From Hymenobacter sublimis (GTDB lineage: Bacteria; Bacteroidota; Bacteroidia; Cytophagales; Hymenobacteraceae), in the NCBI RefSeq assembly GCF_023101345.1, contig NZ_CP095848.1, forward strand, positions 3,250,001 to 3,314,000: DNA of 64,000 nt, read 5' to 3'. The position numbers were made by a program, and so were the translations under genes. This document shows positions 32,015 through 40,818 of this stretch, piece by piece (within the stretch, counting starts at the first letter, position 1; each line of letters opens with the position of its first letter). The notes below the pieces were generated by a model. The model did not search any database. It saw only the letters and a program-made list of their open reading frames with translations, and was not told the origin of the DNA.

Positions 32015-34327
32015 TTAATCGGGTATTGGAACGGAAAAATAAAAGGTCGAGCCCTGTCCGGTTATGGAATCAACCCAGATTTGCCCGCCCATTTTTTCAA
32101 TCATTTTTTTCACGATGGCCAGCCCAGCCCCCGTGCCGCCGCCGTACTTGTTGGGTCCGTGCAGGCGCTTAAAAATGCGGAAGATGCTTTCGTGGTGCTT
32201 GGGGTCGATGCCAATGCCATTGTCGCGCACGTACAGGGTCCGGAACTTGGCCGGAACCGGTCCGCGCGGACTCAGCAGACCTTCGGGCGCTACGCCTACC
32301 CATACGTACCGGTCGGGTTTATCGTTGTAGCGCATGGCGTTGGTAAGCAGATTATTGAGCACTTCCCGCAGGCGCACTTCGTCGGCCAGTACCACGGGCA
32401 ACTCTCCTTCCACTAGCAAAGTTGTGTTGGTTTCGCGCAGGCGCACTTGCAGTATATCCGTCACTTCCGCTAGCACAGCCTGTACGCTTACGGGCCGCAG
32501 CTCGGTTTCCACGCGGCCTACCCGGGAAAGCTGCAACAAGGACTCAATCAGGTTTTCCATGCGCTGGCTCAAGCGAATCAGGGTCCGGAGCTTTTCTACG
32601 CCTTCCTCATCCAACTTGTCGGCGTAGTCTTCCAGCAGGAACAGGGAGTAGTTATGAATGCCCCGTAGCGGCTCCTTTAAGTCGTGGGAGGCCACGTAAG
32701 CAAACGAATCCAGCTCCTCGTTGCTGCGCTCCAGCTCAGTGTTCAGGCGGCTGAGCACGGCGGCGCGGGTTTCCATTTCGCTGAACATCTTCAGGCGCAT
32801 ATCGGCAATGCGCAGGCGCAGCTCCTGGGCGGCCTCAATTTCAATGGGGCGCCACGCTTCCGACGTGTTTTCCACCGATTGGCTCCAGGCCGCAAACGAC
32901 TGCCGGGGCGACAGCACGATTTCGCCGTTACGGTTTTCCTCCTGCTTTTGCTGCTTGCCGGCCCAGGTTACCTGCTGCAACACCTCCGGTCGAAACCAGA
33001 TGATGTAGTCGCGGTGCTGCCGGTCGAGGCTGATGGCCAGAATGCCGCTGGCCACGGCCCGAATCTGGACGCCGGCCGGGTTGTGGCGGGCGTAGGAACT
33101 GGTATAGAAGACCTCCTCCGGTACGTTGGTATGCAGCCAGGTAATAAGCTCATCTAGCTGCGCCGGGGTAGGGGTAGCGCCCAGCAGCGCCCGTTCTCCG
33201 TCGAAGCACACGGCCACGCCCCCGCACGCAAAGGCATCGAGTACGGTAGGCGTATGTTCGTAAAGGGCCCGGCGGAAATCGGGCAGCTCGGCCATCAGGG
33301 CAAACAACCGGGCTTGGGTTTCGCGCAGGCGCAGCTGGTAGGCGAATACCTCGGCCTGCTCCTTGCTTTTAAGCAGGGAAGAAAACGTTTTGCCAATGAA
33401 CTGGCACAGGTCGCGCAACTCGTAGCTGATCAGGCGCGGTGACTCATGGTGGCACATGAGCAGCCCCCATAGCTTGCCGTCCTGAATCAGGGAAATGCTC
33501 ATGGAAGCCTGCACACCCATGTTTTTCAGGTACTCCACGTGAATAGGCGACACGCTGCGCAAGGTAGCGTAGGTCATGTCGGGCGGGCGGCCGGTGGAGG
33601 GCGTGCGCACGGGCACCAGGGGCACAGCCGCGTAGTTTACATCGGCAATAAAGCGCAGCCAGTTGCGCAGGTACATGGCCCGGGCCTGCTGCGGAATATC
33701 GGTAGCGGGGTAGTGCAGGCCCAGAAAGGGCTCCATGTCGGGGCGGCAGGCTTCGGCCACCACCTCGCCGCTTTCATCCTCGGCAAAGCGGTAGAGCATC
33801 ACCCTATCGAAGCCCGTGATGTTGCTTACCTGCCGCACGGCGTGCTGGCAAAATTCCTTGACCGAAGTAGCCCCCAGCATCTGGCCCAGGGCTTCGTTAA
33901 GCGAAGGCATGTCCAGCGGGCCGGCGGTCAGGTCCTGCACCGGCTCGAACTCCAGCCACAGCAAGTCGTCGAAGCGGTGCTGAATAAGCTTGAAGTAGGG
34001 TTGGCTAGCCAGCTGATCGAGGCGCACGCCCTGCAGGCGCTGGTTTTCATCGAGGGTAAACCACTGGGTAGACAGCTCCTGCAGGCGCTCCTCATGGAAG
34101 AGGAAGGTTAGGTCGCGGCCAATCAGGGTTTCGGCGGGTAAGCCCAGCAGCTGGTCGGTGTTGGCGCTGGCTTGCACCACCCGGTGGGTGCGCGGGTCCA
34201 GGCACAACAGAAACCCATAGGGCTGGATGGAGCCCGGAATATGAATTGGCTCCCGGTCGCAGTTGGTGAGGGTAATGGGTTGCCCTACCAGACTTTCGTC
34301 GGTCAGGGTTGCGCCTGTTCTAACCAT
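32015..34327 (-). CDS. bphP: bacteriophytochrome histidine kinase
   Basis: Red/far-red light sensor of 770 residues. The PAS domain has the biliverdin-attaching Cys23 in TNCDREPIHIPGSIQPYG. The GAF domain has PATDIP (207-212) and chromophore-pocket His263 in SPIHVEYLKNMG. The PHY domain has the tongue motif PRQSF (474-478). The HisKA domain has His548 in ASHDLKEPL, and the ATPase has NLLTNAMRY, DNGIGID and GGTGAGLAIV. All signature residues are present, so it should bind biliverdin if supplied. Its ATG overlaps the end of the heme oxygenase gene by 25 bases. Confidence 0.96.
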   Translation of the reverse strand: MVRTGATLTDESLVGQPITLTNCDREPIHIPGSIQPYGFLLCLDPRTHRVVQASANTDQLLGLPAETLIGRDLTFLFHEERLQELSTQWFTLDENQRLQGVRLDQLASQPYFKLIQHRFDDLLWLEFEPVQDLTAGPLDMPSLNEALGQMLGATSVKEFCQHAVRQVSNITGFDRVMLYRFAEDESGEVVAEACRPDMEPFLGLHYPATDIPQQARAMYLRNWLRFIADVNYAAVPLVPVRTPSTGRPPDMTYATLRSVSPIHVEYLKNMGVQASMSISLIQDGKLWGLLMCHHESPRLISYELRDLCQFIGKTFSSLLKSKEQAEVFAYQLRLRETQARLFALMAELPDFRRALYEHTPTVLDAFACGGVAVCFDGERALLGATPTPAQLDELITWLHTNVPEEVFYTSSYARHNPAGVQIRAVASGILAISLDRQHRDYIIWFRPEVLQQVTWAGKQQKQEENRNGEIVLSPRQSFAAWSQSVENTSEAWRPIEIEAAQELRLRIADMRLKMFSEMETRAAVLSRLNTELERSNEELDSFAYVASHDLKEPLRGIHNYSLFLLEDYADKLDEEGVEKLRTLIRLSQRMENLIESLLQLSRVGRVETELRPVSVQAVLAEVTDILQVRLRETNTTLLVEGELPVVLADEVRLREVLNNLLTNAMRYNDKPDRYVWVGVAPEGLLSPRGPVPAKFRTLYVRDNGIGIDPKHHESIFRIFKRLHGPNKYGGGTGAGLAIVKKMIEKMGGQIWVDSITGQGSTFYFSVPIPD

Positions 34328-34877
34328 GCGTGTAAACGTTGAAAAGTAAGCGAGGCCGACGCTACAATAGCATCGGCATTGGCGGGAGTAGCAGCTTGCG
34401 TAAGCAAACCCACAAAGGTTTTCCAGAGCGGGCCGGTTTGCTCGGCGTGCCCACTGAAATACGCGCGGGCCGGAATATTGGCTTTGGCTAGCTGGCGGGC
34501 AATTACCTGCCCGCCCAGGGTGGAGCCTTCCAGAACGTACATAGCCCCCAAAAGCTGGGCGCGGGTTTCTAGGGGGGCAGCTCAGGCACGAGCGGCAGGG
34601 TAGCAGCTTCGGGTAAGTCCTGGCGCAGCAGGTGGGCCCGGTAGCGGCGGGGCAACTCCCAGGCCGGGCCCAGTAATTCTTCGTTAGAACGGAGCTGGGC
34701 TTCGAACGGCGCTACAAAGCCGTAGAGCCGCGCCAGAAACTGCTGGGTAAGCGCCTCCGTGATGGTTCCGTTACCCAGGGCCTGGTTGAAGGGCAGTTGC
34801 TCGAGAGCCTCGTGCACGGCCCGGGTTTCGTGGCGCAGGCGGGCAAGAATATCAACGGTAGTACTCGAAGACGACAT
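34303..34877 (-). pseudogene. bphO: heme oxygenase, frameshifted in a C6 run
   Basis: Heme oxygenase opens heme to biliverdin, the chromophore of the phytochrome encoded next. The first part (34877-34569) has LRHETRAVHEALEQL, with the expected proximal His22, and stops at TAG just after a run of six C (34577-34572 on the minus strand). One extra C would join it to the second part, which carries on with ETRAQLLGAMYVLEGSTLGG, a typical heme oxygenase segment, and ends at 34303. The restored protein would have about 191 residues, normal for the family. The shift could be a sequencing error, a true mutation, or a slippage site. Confidence 0.88.
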
Positions 34878-34935
34878 ATGCAGCAGACAACGCCGAATCA
34901 GGCGGATAGTGATGACCCGTACGCTGCGTAAGAAG

Positions 34936-34943
34936 CAAAGGTA
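34936..34943 (-). promoter_or_regulatory. -7 box of the phytochrome operon
   Basis: The minus strand reads TACCTTTG, an exact consensus match about 58 bases before the heme oxygenase ATG. TTTA 18 bases further upstream is a possible -33 element. Confidence 0.7.
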
Positions 34944-34965
34944 GGTGAATCCGTGCTCCAGTAAA

Positions 34966-35232
34966 TCAATAGTGGGCCAGTTGATTATCCGCGTAGCACC
35001 AGGCCCATTGCTCGCCGGGCTCAGCCGAAACCACTATTGGGTGCTGGGTAGCGTGAAAATGGCGAGTAGCGTGCTTGTTCTTCGAGGAGTCGCAGCACCC
35101 TACTTGGCCGCAGGTTTGGCATACCCGCAGGTGCACCCAGGTGTCGCCCAGGGCCACGCATTCAGGGCAGGTGGGCTCAGCGGGTGCGGGCAGTATCGTT
35201 GCCAAGGAGTGAAGATGGTGGCAGAGAGGCAT
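34966..35232 (-). CDS. UBP-type zinc-finger protein
   Basis: An 88-residue protein that is essentially one UBP-type zinc finger: CPECVALGD, then VCQTCGQVGCCDSS, and the His cluster HATRHFHATQHPI. In eukaryotes this fold binds ubiquitin tails; in bacteria its partner is not known. ATG 35232 (MPLCHHLHSLA) is preferred over the in-frame ATG at 35310, whose extra residues do not fit the family. It is on the same strand as the OsmC gene. Confidence 0.88.
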   Translation of the reverse strand: MPLCHHLHSLATILPAPAEPTCPECVALGDTWVHLRVCQTCGQVGCCDSSKNKHATRHFHATQHPIVVSAEPGEQWAWCYADNQLAHY

Positions 35233-35310
35233 GGCAAGTGGGAGTGAAAGCAGGAACGAATATACCCCGCTACGGAAACAGTCACGGGTCCGGTACGTGC
35301 CGCAGGGCAC

Positions 35311-35757
35311 CTAGTCCAGCACGGTGGTTACCACGCGCAGGGCCCCGCTGGTGAGGGTTTTCTGAACCGGGCATTTCTCCGCAATCAGGTAGAGACGCTG
35401 GCGCTGCTCCGGAGTCAGGGGCCCCAGCAGACGCAGCTCTTTGCGGACTTCCTCCAGCATTTCCCCGGCCTGCTCACACTGGTCGCAGTCGAGGCGATGG
35501 ACGCGGTGGTGGCTGAGGCCCACCTCAATGCCTTCGAGCGGCCAGTGTTTCTGGGTGGCATACAGCCGGAGCGTGATGGCCGTGCACGCGCCCAAGGCCG
35601 AGAGCAGCAAATCGTACGGAGTAGGCCCCCGGTCTTGCCCGCCTACACTCCGCGGCTCATCCACGAAATACGTATGGTGGCCCGCCTGAATTTCGGCCAA
35701 CAAGGCCTCAGGACCAACTTTAACAAGTACCGTGGCGGGAGGGGAAGCTTCAGGCAT
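35311..35757 (-). CDS. OsmC-family protein
   Basis: From ATG 35757 the protein has 148 residues. OsmC/Ohr proteins reduce organic hydroperoxides with two conserved Cys. Here one lies in LLLSALGACTAITLRLYA and the other in AEKCPVQKTL; the DEPRSVGGQDRGPTPYDLL segment is the usual OsmC entry. Two further Cys in CDQCEQ are extra to the minimal family. An in-frame ATG at 35823 adds a hydrophobic leader that I consider untranslated. The UBP zinc-finger gene follows after 78 bases. Confidence 0.9.
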   Translation of the reverse strand: MPEASPPATVLVKVGPEALLAEIQAGHHTYFVDEPRSVGGQDRGPTPYDLLLSALGACTAITLRLYATQKHWPLEGIEVGLSHHRVHRLDCDQCEQAGEMLEEVRKELRLLGPLTPEQRQRLYLIAEKCPVQKTLTSGALRVVTTVLD

Positions 35758-35911
35758 GGCAAATGGAAAAACAGGTAAGATGCGGCGACTACTTAAAAGC
35801 AGAACGTACGAATTTTTCCTCATCCTGTCTCACGGAATCGCACAAAGAGCACAACTGGAGAACTGGTAAGCGCTGCCGTTCCACATCAGCACGAGCTGTG
35901 CCGGCACGAAA

Positions 35912-35944
35912 AAGCCGCTCCTGCCCAGTAGACAGAAGCGGCTT
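35912..35944 (-). terminator. terminator of the lipoprotein gene
   Basis: AAGCCGCTCCTG (35912-35923) pairs with CAGAAGCGGCTT (35933-35944) with one mismatch. Read on the minus strand it ends in TTTTTC. Confidence 0.8.
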
Positions 35945-35976
35945 GATAGGATAGCGGCGGTCAGGCAGTGCTATCT

Positions 35977-36630
35977 TTAGGATTTCGGCGTGTAGGGGAA
36001 TTTCTTGGAGGCGTTGCGCATCAGCATGTCCACGATGTTCTCGGTGGAGCTGAACACCGAGCCCGAAGCCAGGTAGTCGTACTTCCACAGCAGCTTGCCG
36101 GCTTCGCCCTCGTGAATGTTCACGGTGATGTTGGCTTGGTTGGTAGCACCCCAGGCACCTACCAACAGACCGACAGCTACGGCAGCCCCGTCGCTCATGG
36201 GTTTGGTGGTCCGCACGCTGGTCGTCAGCACAGCATCCACGCCCAAAATTTTAGCCAGCTCCTGGGGAGAGTGAGTGCGCAGCTCGTTATACGGAATGTT
36301 GCTTTCCCGCAGGCGTGCGTTGGTTTGCATCACATCCTGAAAATCAACGGTGTAGCCACGCTGCGTTTTACGACGAAGCAGCCAGGAGTACACTTTTTCC
36401 TGAAAGTCGTGCCCACTTTTCAGCTCCATTTCCTGCAGCTGGGCCGGGGTAGTGCTCTTCATTTGGTTGGGGCGCAACTGCATGGTAACGGCGGCGGGCA
36501 GGATGGCTACCGTTTTGTGCTTGGGGGCATAGGAACGGAAGTCCTGGGCCATATAAATGCTGGGTCCGCAGGCCGTCAACAGCACGGACACGAACAGAAC
36601 CATCAGTACCCGAAGGGTAGAAACTTGCAT
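35977..36630 (-). CDS. putative outer-membrane lipoprotein (GNA1162/DUF799-like)
   Basis: From ATG 36630 the protein has 217 residues and a lipoprotein signal with lipobox LLTAC. The domain opens YAPKHKTVAILPAAVTMQLR and later has QELAKILGVDAVLTTSVR, then a glycine-rich hydrophobic stretch AAVAVGLLVGAWGATNQA. The ALLP-then-aggregating-domain layout recalls GNA1162/DUF799 lipoproteins; this family call is tentative. It is probably on the inner face of the outer membrane. Confidence 0.7.
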   Translation of the reverse strand: MQVSTLRVLMVLFVSVLLTACGPSIYMAQDFRSYAPKHKTVAILPAAVTMQLRPNQMKSTTPAQLQEMELKSGHDFQEKVYSWLLRRKTQRGYTVDFQDVMQTNARLRESNIPYNELRTHSPQELAKILGVDAVLTTSVRTTKPMSDGAAVAVGLLVGAWGATNQANITVNIHEGEAGKLLWKYDYLASGSVFSSTENIVDMLMRNASKKFPYTPKS

Positions 36631-36739
36631 AGAAAAAAGAAAATGAATGATTTTAGGATTATGCCTGACCAATCAGCCTACAAGTATACTAGATACCATC
36701 CCAATATCATGCGTTTCTTAGCTGACCTAAAATTGAATT

Positions 36740-37804
36740 TTACCGTCCGTCACGGGCTGGGGGCAGGTCCAGGGTAAACTGAATATCCCGCATGCAGCGG
36801 AAGTGCCCCTGCGGACATTTTTCGTAGCCAATCTTGGAACAGGGCCGGCAGGGTAGCCCAGGCACCTCCAGAATGCGGAATTCTGTGCGGTACGGGTACA
36901 TGCCAAACTCCGGCACCGTGTTACCCCAAACGCTGAATATCTCCTTCCGAAATGCAGCGGCTATGTGCATTAAACCAGTATCATGGCTGACTACGAAGCG
37001 CGCCTGCCGCACCAAGGACGCCGACTGGTTCAGATTGAACTTGCCGCAGGCATTGTAAATAACGGTGGCCGGAGCCGGCGCAGCAGGTAGCGCCGGAAAA
37101 TAGTAGGGGCTGTCAGGAATTTGAGCGGGCGCGGGCGGGGAACTGGCCGTTTGGTTGTCAAAGGCCAGCTCAATGATATGGCCGGTACTTTCGTCCTCGG
37201 GGCCGCCCAGTAGCACCACGGGTTGGCGCAGCAGTCCACACAGTTCAATAATGCGCTCCACGGGTAGCCGCTTGGTAGCGTGCTGGGCTCCAATGGCAAA
37301 GGCCACGTAGCCCCGCTGAAAAACCGGGGGTAGCGCCGCACTCAGGTTCACCTCATCCTTGGCCGGAATAAAGTAATCCAGCCCCTGCCCATCGTTTTTC
37401 ACGCCCAGCGGCGCGGCCGCGGCCAGGTAACGCTCCACGATGTGCACGCGGGGCAGGGTATTCACTTTGAAACGCACCAACAGCCACTTGCGCCAGTTCA
37501 GCTTGTCAAACGAGGCCGACTTCACCCCGAGCTGAGCCTTAAGCAAAGCGGTGCGCAGGTTGTGGTGCAAATCCACAACGAAGTCGAATTGCTCGGCCTT
37601 CAGCTCGGCTACCAACTCCCGCAACGAACCGGTCAGGCAGTGCACCTTGTCGATGTAGGGATTGGGCTCCAGAAAGCTGCGGAAGCCTGGCTTGGTAGCA
37701 AAGTGCACCTGCGCCCCCGGCACCTGCAGCTTCAGGCACCGCACCACGGGTGTGGTCAGCACAATGTCGCCGATGGAAGAAAAGCGCAGAACCAGAATCT
37801 TCAT
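36740..37804 (-). CDS. glycosyltransferase family 9 (heptosyltransferase-like)
   Basis: GT-B fold transferase for lipopolysaccharide core or another surface glycan. The N-terminal motif is KILVLRFSSIGDIVLTTPVV; the nucleotide-sugar side has VVLLGGPEDE and FVVSHDTGLMHIAAA. The C-terminus carries a Cys-rich signature (GLPCRPCSKIGYEKCPQGHF) found in many GT9 proteins. Length is 354 residues. It lies downstream of polX on the same strand, across a 186-base gap with loose GGTGA-type inverted repeats. A second GT9 gene is at 47117. Confidence 0.92.
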   Translation of the reverse strand: MKILVLRFSSIGDIVLTTPVVRCLKLQVPGAQVHFATKPGFRSFLEPNPYIDKVHCLTGSLRELVAELKAEQFDFVVDLHHNLRTALLKAQLGVKSASFDKLNWRKWLLVRFKVNTLPRVHIVERYLAAAAPLGVKNDGQGLDYFIPAKDEVNLSAALPPVFQRGYVAFAIGAQHATKRLPVERIIELCGLLRQPVVLLGGPEDESTGHIIELAFDNQTASSPPAPAQIPDSPYYFPALPAAPAPATVIYNACGKFNLNQSASLVRQARFVVSHDTGLMHIAAAFRKEIFSVWGNTVPEFGMYPYRTEFRILEVPGLPCRPCSKIGYEKCPQGHFRCMRDIQFTLDLPPARDGR

Positions 37805-37990
37805 GGGTGTAAGTGACAGGTGAATGGTGATGAGGTGATAGGTAAAGACTACAAGAACGCCGTGCAGAGCCCAAGGCGAAGCATCTCGCGGGCTGAGGTT
37901 GTGGTGCTACTCAGAGTCAGCCCGCAAGACCGCTCACCAAGCCCGGAACGACGACCCGGCTTGTCACCTGTTACCTACCACGTATCACCT

Positions 37991-39745
37991 CTACCCAAAC
38001 AACGAATCCTTGAATTCCAGCGGAGCTTTAATGCCGGCCTTGCGCTGGGCAAAGTATTCTGCTACTTCCGCCGCCGACTTGGCGTTAAAGGTCATGTCCT
38101 TGGTCAGCCCACCCTTGCGGCCCATGAGCACGCCGTAGCGCATGTCGGCGTAGCCGTTGGTGTGGTGAGCGTCGGGGTTGATACTAAGCGGCACGCCTTT
38201 GTCTAGGGCGTACCGTACCCAGCGCCAGTCCAGGTCGAGGCGCCAGGGGTTGGCGTTGATTTCGATAATGACGTTGTGCTGGGCGCAGGCGTCAATAATT
38301 GCTTTGTGGTCGAGGGGGTAGCCCTCCCGGCGCAGCAGCAGGCGGCCGGTAGGGTGGCCCAGCATGGTGGTGTAAGGGTTTTCGATGGCGCGCAGCACGC
38401 GAGTAGTGGCCTTGCGCTCGTCCATTTTCAGGTTGGAGTGCACCGAGGCCACAATGAAATCGAAGGTTTCCAGCACCGCGGGCGGGTAGTCTAGGGAGCC
38501 ATCGGAGAGAATATCCGACTCAATGCCCTTAAAAATGCGGAACGGGGCCAGCTCCTGGTTGAGCTCATCTATTTCGCGCTGCTGCTGGCGCACGCGCTCC
38601 GGCTGCAGGCCGTTGGCGTAGTGCGCCGCCTGCGAATGGTCGCAGATGCCGAGGTATTCGTAGCCTTGGTCGCGCAGGAACGTGGCCATTTCGCGCAGGC
38701 TGTGGCTACCGTCGGAGTAGGTACTGTGGTTGTGCAGGGAGCCGCGCAGGTCCTGGTCTTCCAGCAGGGTAGGCAGCTTGTTTTCGCGGGCCAAAGCCAG
38801 CTCGCCGAGGCCTTCGCGCAGCTCGGGCTCCACGTACTGCAGGCCAGCGCGCTGGTAGAGGTCCTGCTCCGAGGCAAACCGTTCCCGCTTTAACCACTGA
38901 CGCAGGGTGGCGGGCTGGCCGGGCCGGGTTTCCGTCGAAATAGCCCCGCTCAGGTGGGGTTCGGCGGCCGAGTGCAGCAGCAGCTGGTTGGTGAAGTCGG
39001 TGGGGGTAGCCAGCACGATTTCCACCTTTACGCCGGAGGTCGTGGCCGTGCCGCGCCAGGCAAAGGGGCCACTGCGGCGCGCATCGGGCGTAATGCCTTC
39101 CAACTGGTCTAGCAAAGTGTGCACCTCGGCAGGCTGGGTAGTAGCCACTACCAGCAGCACAGTTTCAATCGTTTCGAGGCGGCGGCGCACTTCGCCGGCT
39201 ACGGCGGCTTGCTCCACCCCGGCTACCTCGTGCACGCGGCGGGCCAAGTCCTCAGCCAATTCCTCCGCCTGCGGATAGAGCAGTTTGCCCTGGCTCTGGC
39301 TCGTAAATTCAAGGGCCGCCAGAATAGAGTCCTGGGTTTTCTGGCCGAAGCCTTTGAGCTTGCTGACCTCGTTGTTTTCGGCGGCCTGGCGCAGTTGCTC
39401 GGGGCTTTCAATGCCCAGCTCTTTCCACAGGGCCCGAATTTTCTTGGGGCCGATGCCCTTGATGTTCAGCAGCTCGATTACGCCGGGCGGCGTGATGCTC
39501 AGCAGGCGCGTCAATTCCTCAAACGAGCCGGTATCCAGCATTTCGGCCACTTTGGCGGCGGCAGTTTTGCTCAGGCCCGTGCGGTCGGGTAGGCCGTGGC
39601 GCTCAATGCTGGCCACGGGCACACTTAGCTGCTCCAGGGCATTCACGGTGCCCTCGTAGGCCCTGATTTTAAACGGATTTTCCTCGTGCAGCTCCAGCAG
39701 TTGGGCCGTGAGGCGGAAGGCACGAATAAGGGCGCGGTTGTCCAT
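37991..39745 (-). CDS. polX: DNA polymerase/3'-5' exonuclease PolX
   Basis: Family X DNA repair polymerase of 584 residues. The N-terminal helix-hairpin-helix domain (MDNRALIRAFRLTAQLLELH, then LLNIKGIGPKKIRALWKELG) and a polymerase-beta-like region occupy the first 320 residues. A C-terminal PHP domain supplies the nuclease, beginning LRGSLHNHSTYSDGSHSL, with GICDHSQAAHYANG and later IEINANPWRLD. The polymerase palm seems poorly conserved. ATG 39745 lies 6 bases after a TACCTTTG box, so the mRNA may be leaderless. Confidence 0.94.
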   Translation of the reverse strand: MDNRALIRAFRLTAQLLELHEENPFKIRAYEGTVNALEQLSVPVASIERHGLPDRTGLSKTAAAKVAEMLDTGSFEELTRLLSITPPGVIELLNIKGIGPKKIRALWKELGIESPEQLRQAAENNEVSKLKGFGQKTQDSILAALEFTSQSQGKLLYPQAEELAEDLARRVHEVAGVEQAAVAGEVRRRLETIETVLLVVATTQPAEVHTLLDQLEGITPDARRSGPFAWRGTATTSGVKVEIVLATPTDFTNQLLLHSAAEPHLSGAISTETRPGQPATLRQWLKRERFASEQDLYQRAGLQYVEPELREGLGELALARENKLPTLLEDQDLRGSLHNHSTYSDGSHSLREMATFLRDQGYEYLGICDHSQAAHYANGLQPERVRQQQREIDELNQELAPFRIFKGIESDILSDGSLDYPPAVLETFDFIVASVHSNLKMDERKATTRVLRAIENPYTTMLGHPTGRLLLRREGYPLDHKAIIDACAQHNVIIEINANPWRLDLDWRWVRYALDKGVPLSINPDAHHTNGYADMRYGVLMGRKGGLTKDMTFNAKSAAEVAEYFAQRKAGIKAPLEFKDSLFG

Positions 39746-39751
39746 AGCGGG

Positions 39752-39759
39752 CAAAGGTA
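39752..39759 (-). promoter_or_regulatory. -7 box of polX, leaderless spacing
   Basis: The minus strand reads TACCTTTG and the ATG begins 6 bases later, which places the predicted transcription start at or next to the ATG. Confidence 0.65.
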
Positions 39760-39926
39760 ACTTGTGGGAGAGGCATTCGCGTGCTCCCGGCCGAAACACA
39801 GTTCCCGGCCTCCGATTTGCTACATTCGGAGCAGGAAGCGGGCCGGGAATCGTCTTTCCTGCTACGAAAGCCGTTTAGGTAACGGTTATTTCCTTTTTAC
39901 TTCCTGCTCACGTAAACCGCTCTTTC

Positions 39927-40322
39927 ATGCGTCTGTTCACGCTCCTGTGCTCTTTAAGCGTGCTGCTGCTGGCCGCTACCTGCAACAACGACCCCAAAAC
40001 GGCCACCCAACTCAAGCAACTAGAGCGCACCTGGCTGCACGCCCACGAGGAAGACCAGGGCGACGTGCGTGTGTACCGGCCCAACACCTACGCCTTCCCG
40101 CCCTCGCGGGGCCGCACCGGCTTTGCCTTCGACCACAACGGCCTATTCACCCAGTACGACATTGCCCCCACCGATGGCATTGAGGGCCGCAAGGGCCGCT
40201 GGTCAGCCATTAACGACCATAGCCTGCGCATCACCCTCGACGATAAAAAGGAGCCCGATTACACCCTGGAAATTGTGTCCTTGGAAAACGACATGCTGAA
40301 AGTGCGCCGGGTAGAGCCGTAG
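39927..40322 (+). CDS. small lipoprotein, paralogue A
   Basis: A 131-residue protein with a secretion signal MRLFTLLCSLSVLLLAATC, where Cys19 could be lipidated (box LAATC is imperfect). The mature part has TWLHAHEEDQGDVRVYRP, GFAFDHNGLFTQYDIAP, a DGIEGRKGRW turn and YTLEIVSLENDMLKVRRVEP. It aligns from end to end with the next gene's product. No known family is recognised; the pattern resembles small lipocalin-like lipoproteins. Confidence 0.8.
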   Translation: MRLFTLLCSLSVLLLAATCNNDPKTATQLKQLERTWLHAHEEDQGDVRVYRPNTYAFPPSRGRTGFAFDHNGLFTQYDIAPTDGIEGRKGRWSAINDHSLRITLDDKKEPDYTLEIVSLENDMLKVRRVEP

Positions 40323-40380
40323 CGCCGTGCAACCATTCGGCGGGCGCGAGGCTCCCTTAGGCGTACTGATTTCCTGACTT

Positions 40381-40767
40381 ATGCGCGCTACTTTGCTTGT
40401 CTGCTTTGTAATGGTCCTTTTTCTGAGCGGTTGCAAGAAAGAGGAGTCCTCGGTGCCAGCTGAGCTACTATTTGGCCAGACCTGGCACAACACCTTCCAG
40501 CAAAAGGAGGGCGACTTCTTTGTCTTCAAGTCCGAGCCCCAGATGAACGTCGGGTGGCACTACGACAGCTTCCGATTGGAGGCCGATGGTCAGTTTGTGG
40601 AGGAAGGACCAGGCCCCGCCGACGGCCTGGAATCACGCCCCGGCGCCTGGACCCGAGAAGATGCCCACAAGTACCGCATCCGGTTTACGGATGGCACGCG
40701 GCCGGGGTATTTGCTGGAAGTTAAGCTCCTAGACAAGCAAAGCTTGCAGGCGCGCCGGGTGTACTAG
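40381..40767 (+). CDS. small lipoprotein, paralogue B
   Basis: A 128-residue lipoprotein (lipobox FLSGC). It shares a layout with the upstream gene product: TWHNTFQQKEGDFFVFK, then FRLEADGQFVEEGPGPADGL, a W-T-R-E-D segment and YLLEVKLLDKQSLQARRVY. The two genes are 58 bases apart on the same strand and probably arose by duplication. Function is unknown. Confidence 0.82.
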   Translation: MRATLLVCFVMVLFLSGCKKEESSVPAELLFGQTWHNTFQQKEGDFFVFKSEPQMNVGWHYDSFRLEADGQFVEEGPGPADGLESRPGAWTREDAHKYRIRFTDGTRPGYLLEVKLLDKQSLQARRVY

Positions 40768-40801
40768 CCCGGCCAGGGCGCCAGCAGGCACTGCGGCTTC
40801 T

Positions 40802-40813
40802 TTTGTAGCTTGC
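40802..40813 (+). promoter_or_regulatory. variant promoter box before the EVE gene
   Basis: TTTGTAGCTTGC, 5 bases before the ATG at 40819. The identical 12-mer stands 4 bases before the ATG at 57763. Confidence 0.5.
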
Positions 40814-40818
40814 GGGCT

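Noticed and set aside
34303..34551. Treating the second half of heme oxygenase as an independent small gene
   Set aside because: It lacks the proximal His part, starts in mid-domain and joins the upstream half exactly if one C is added.
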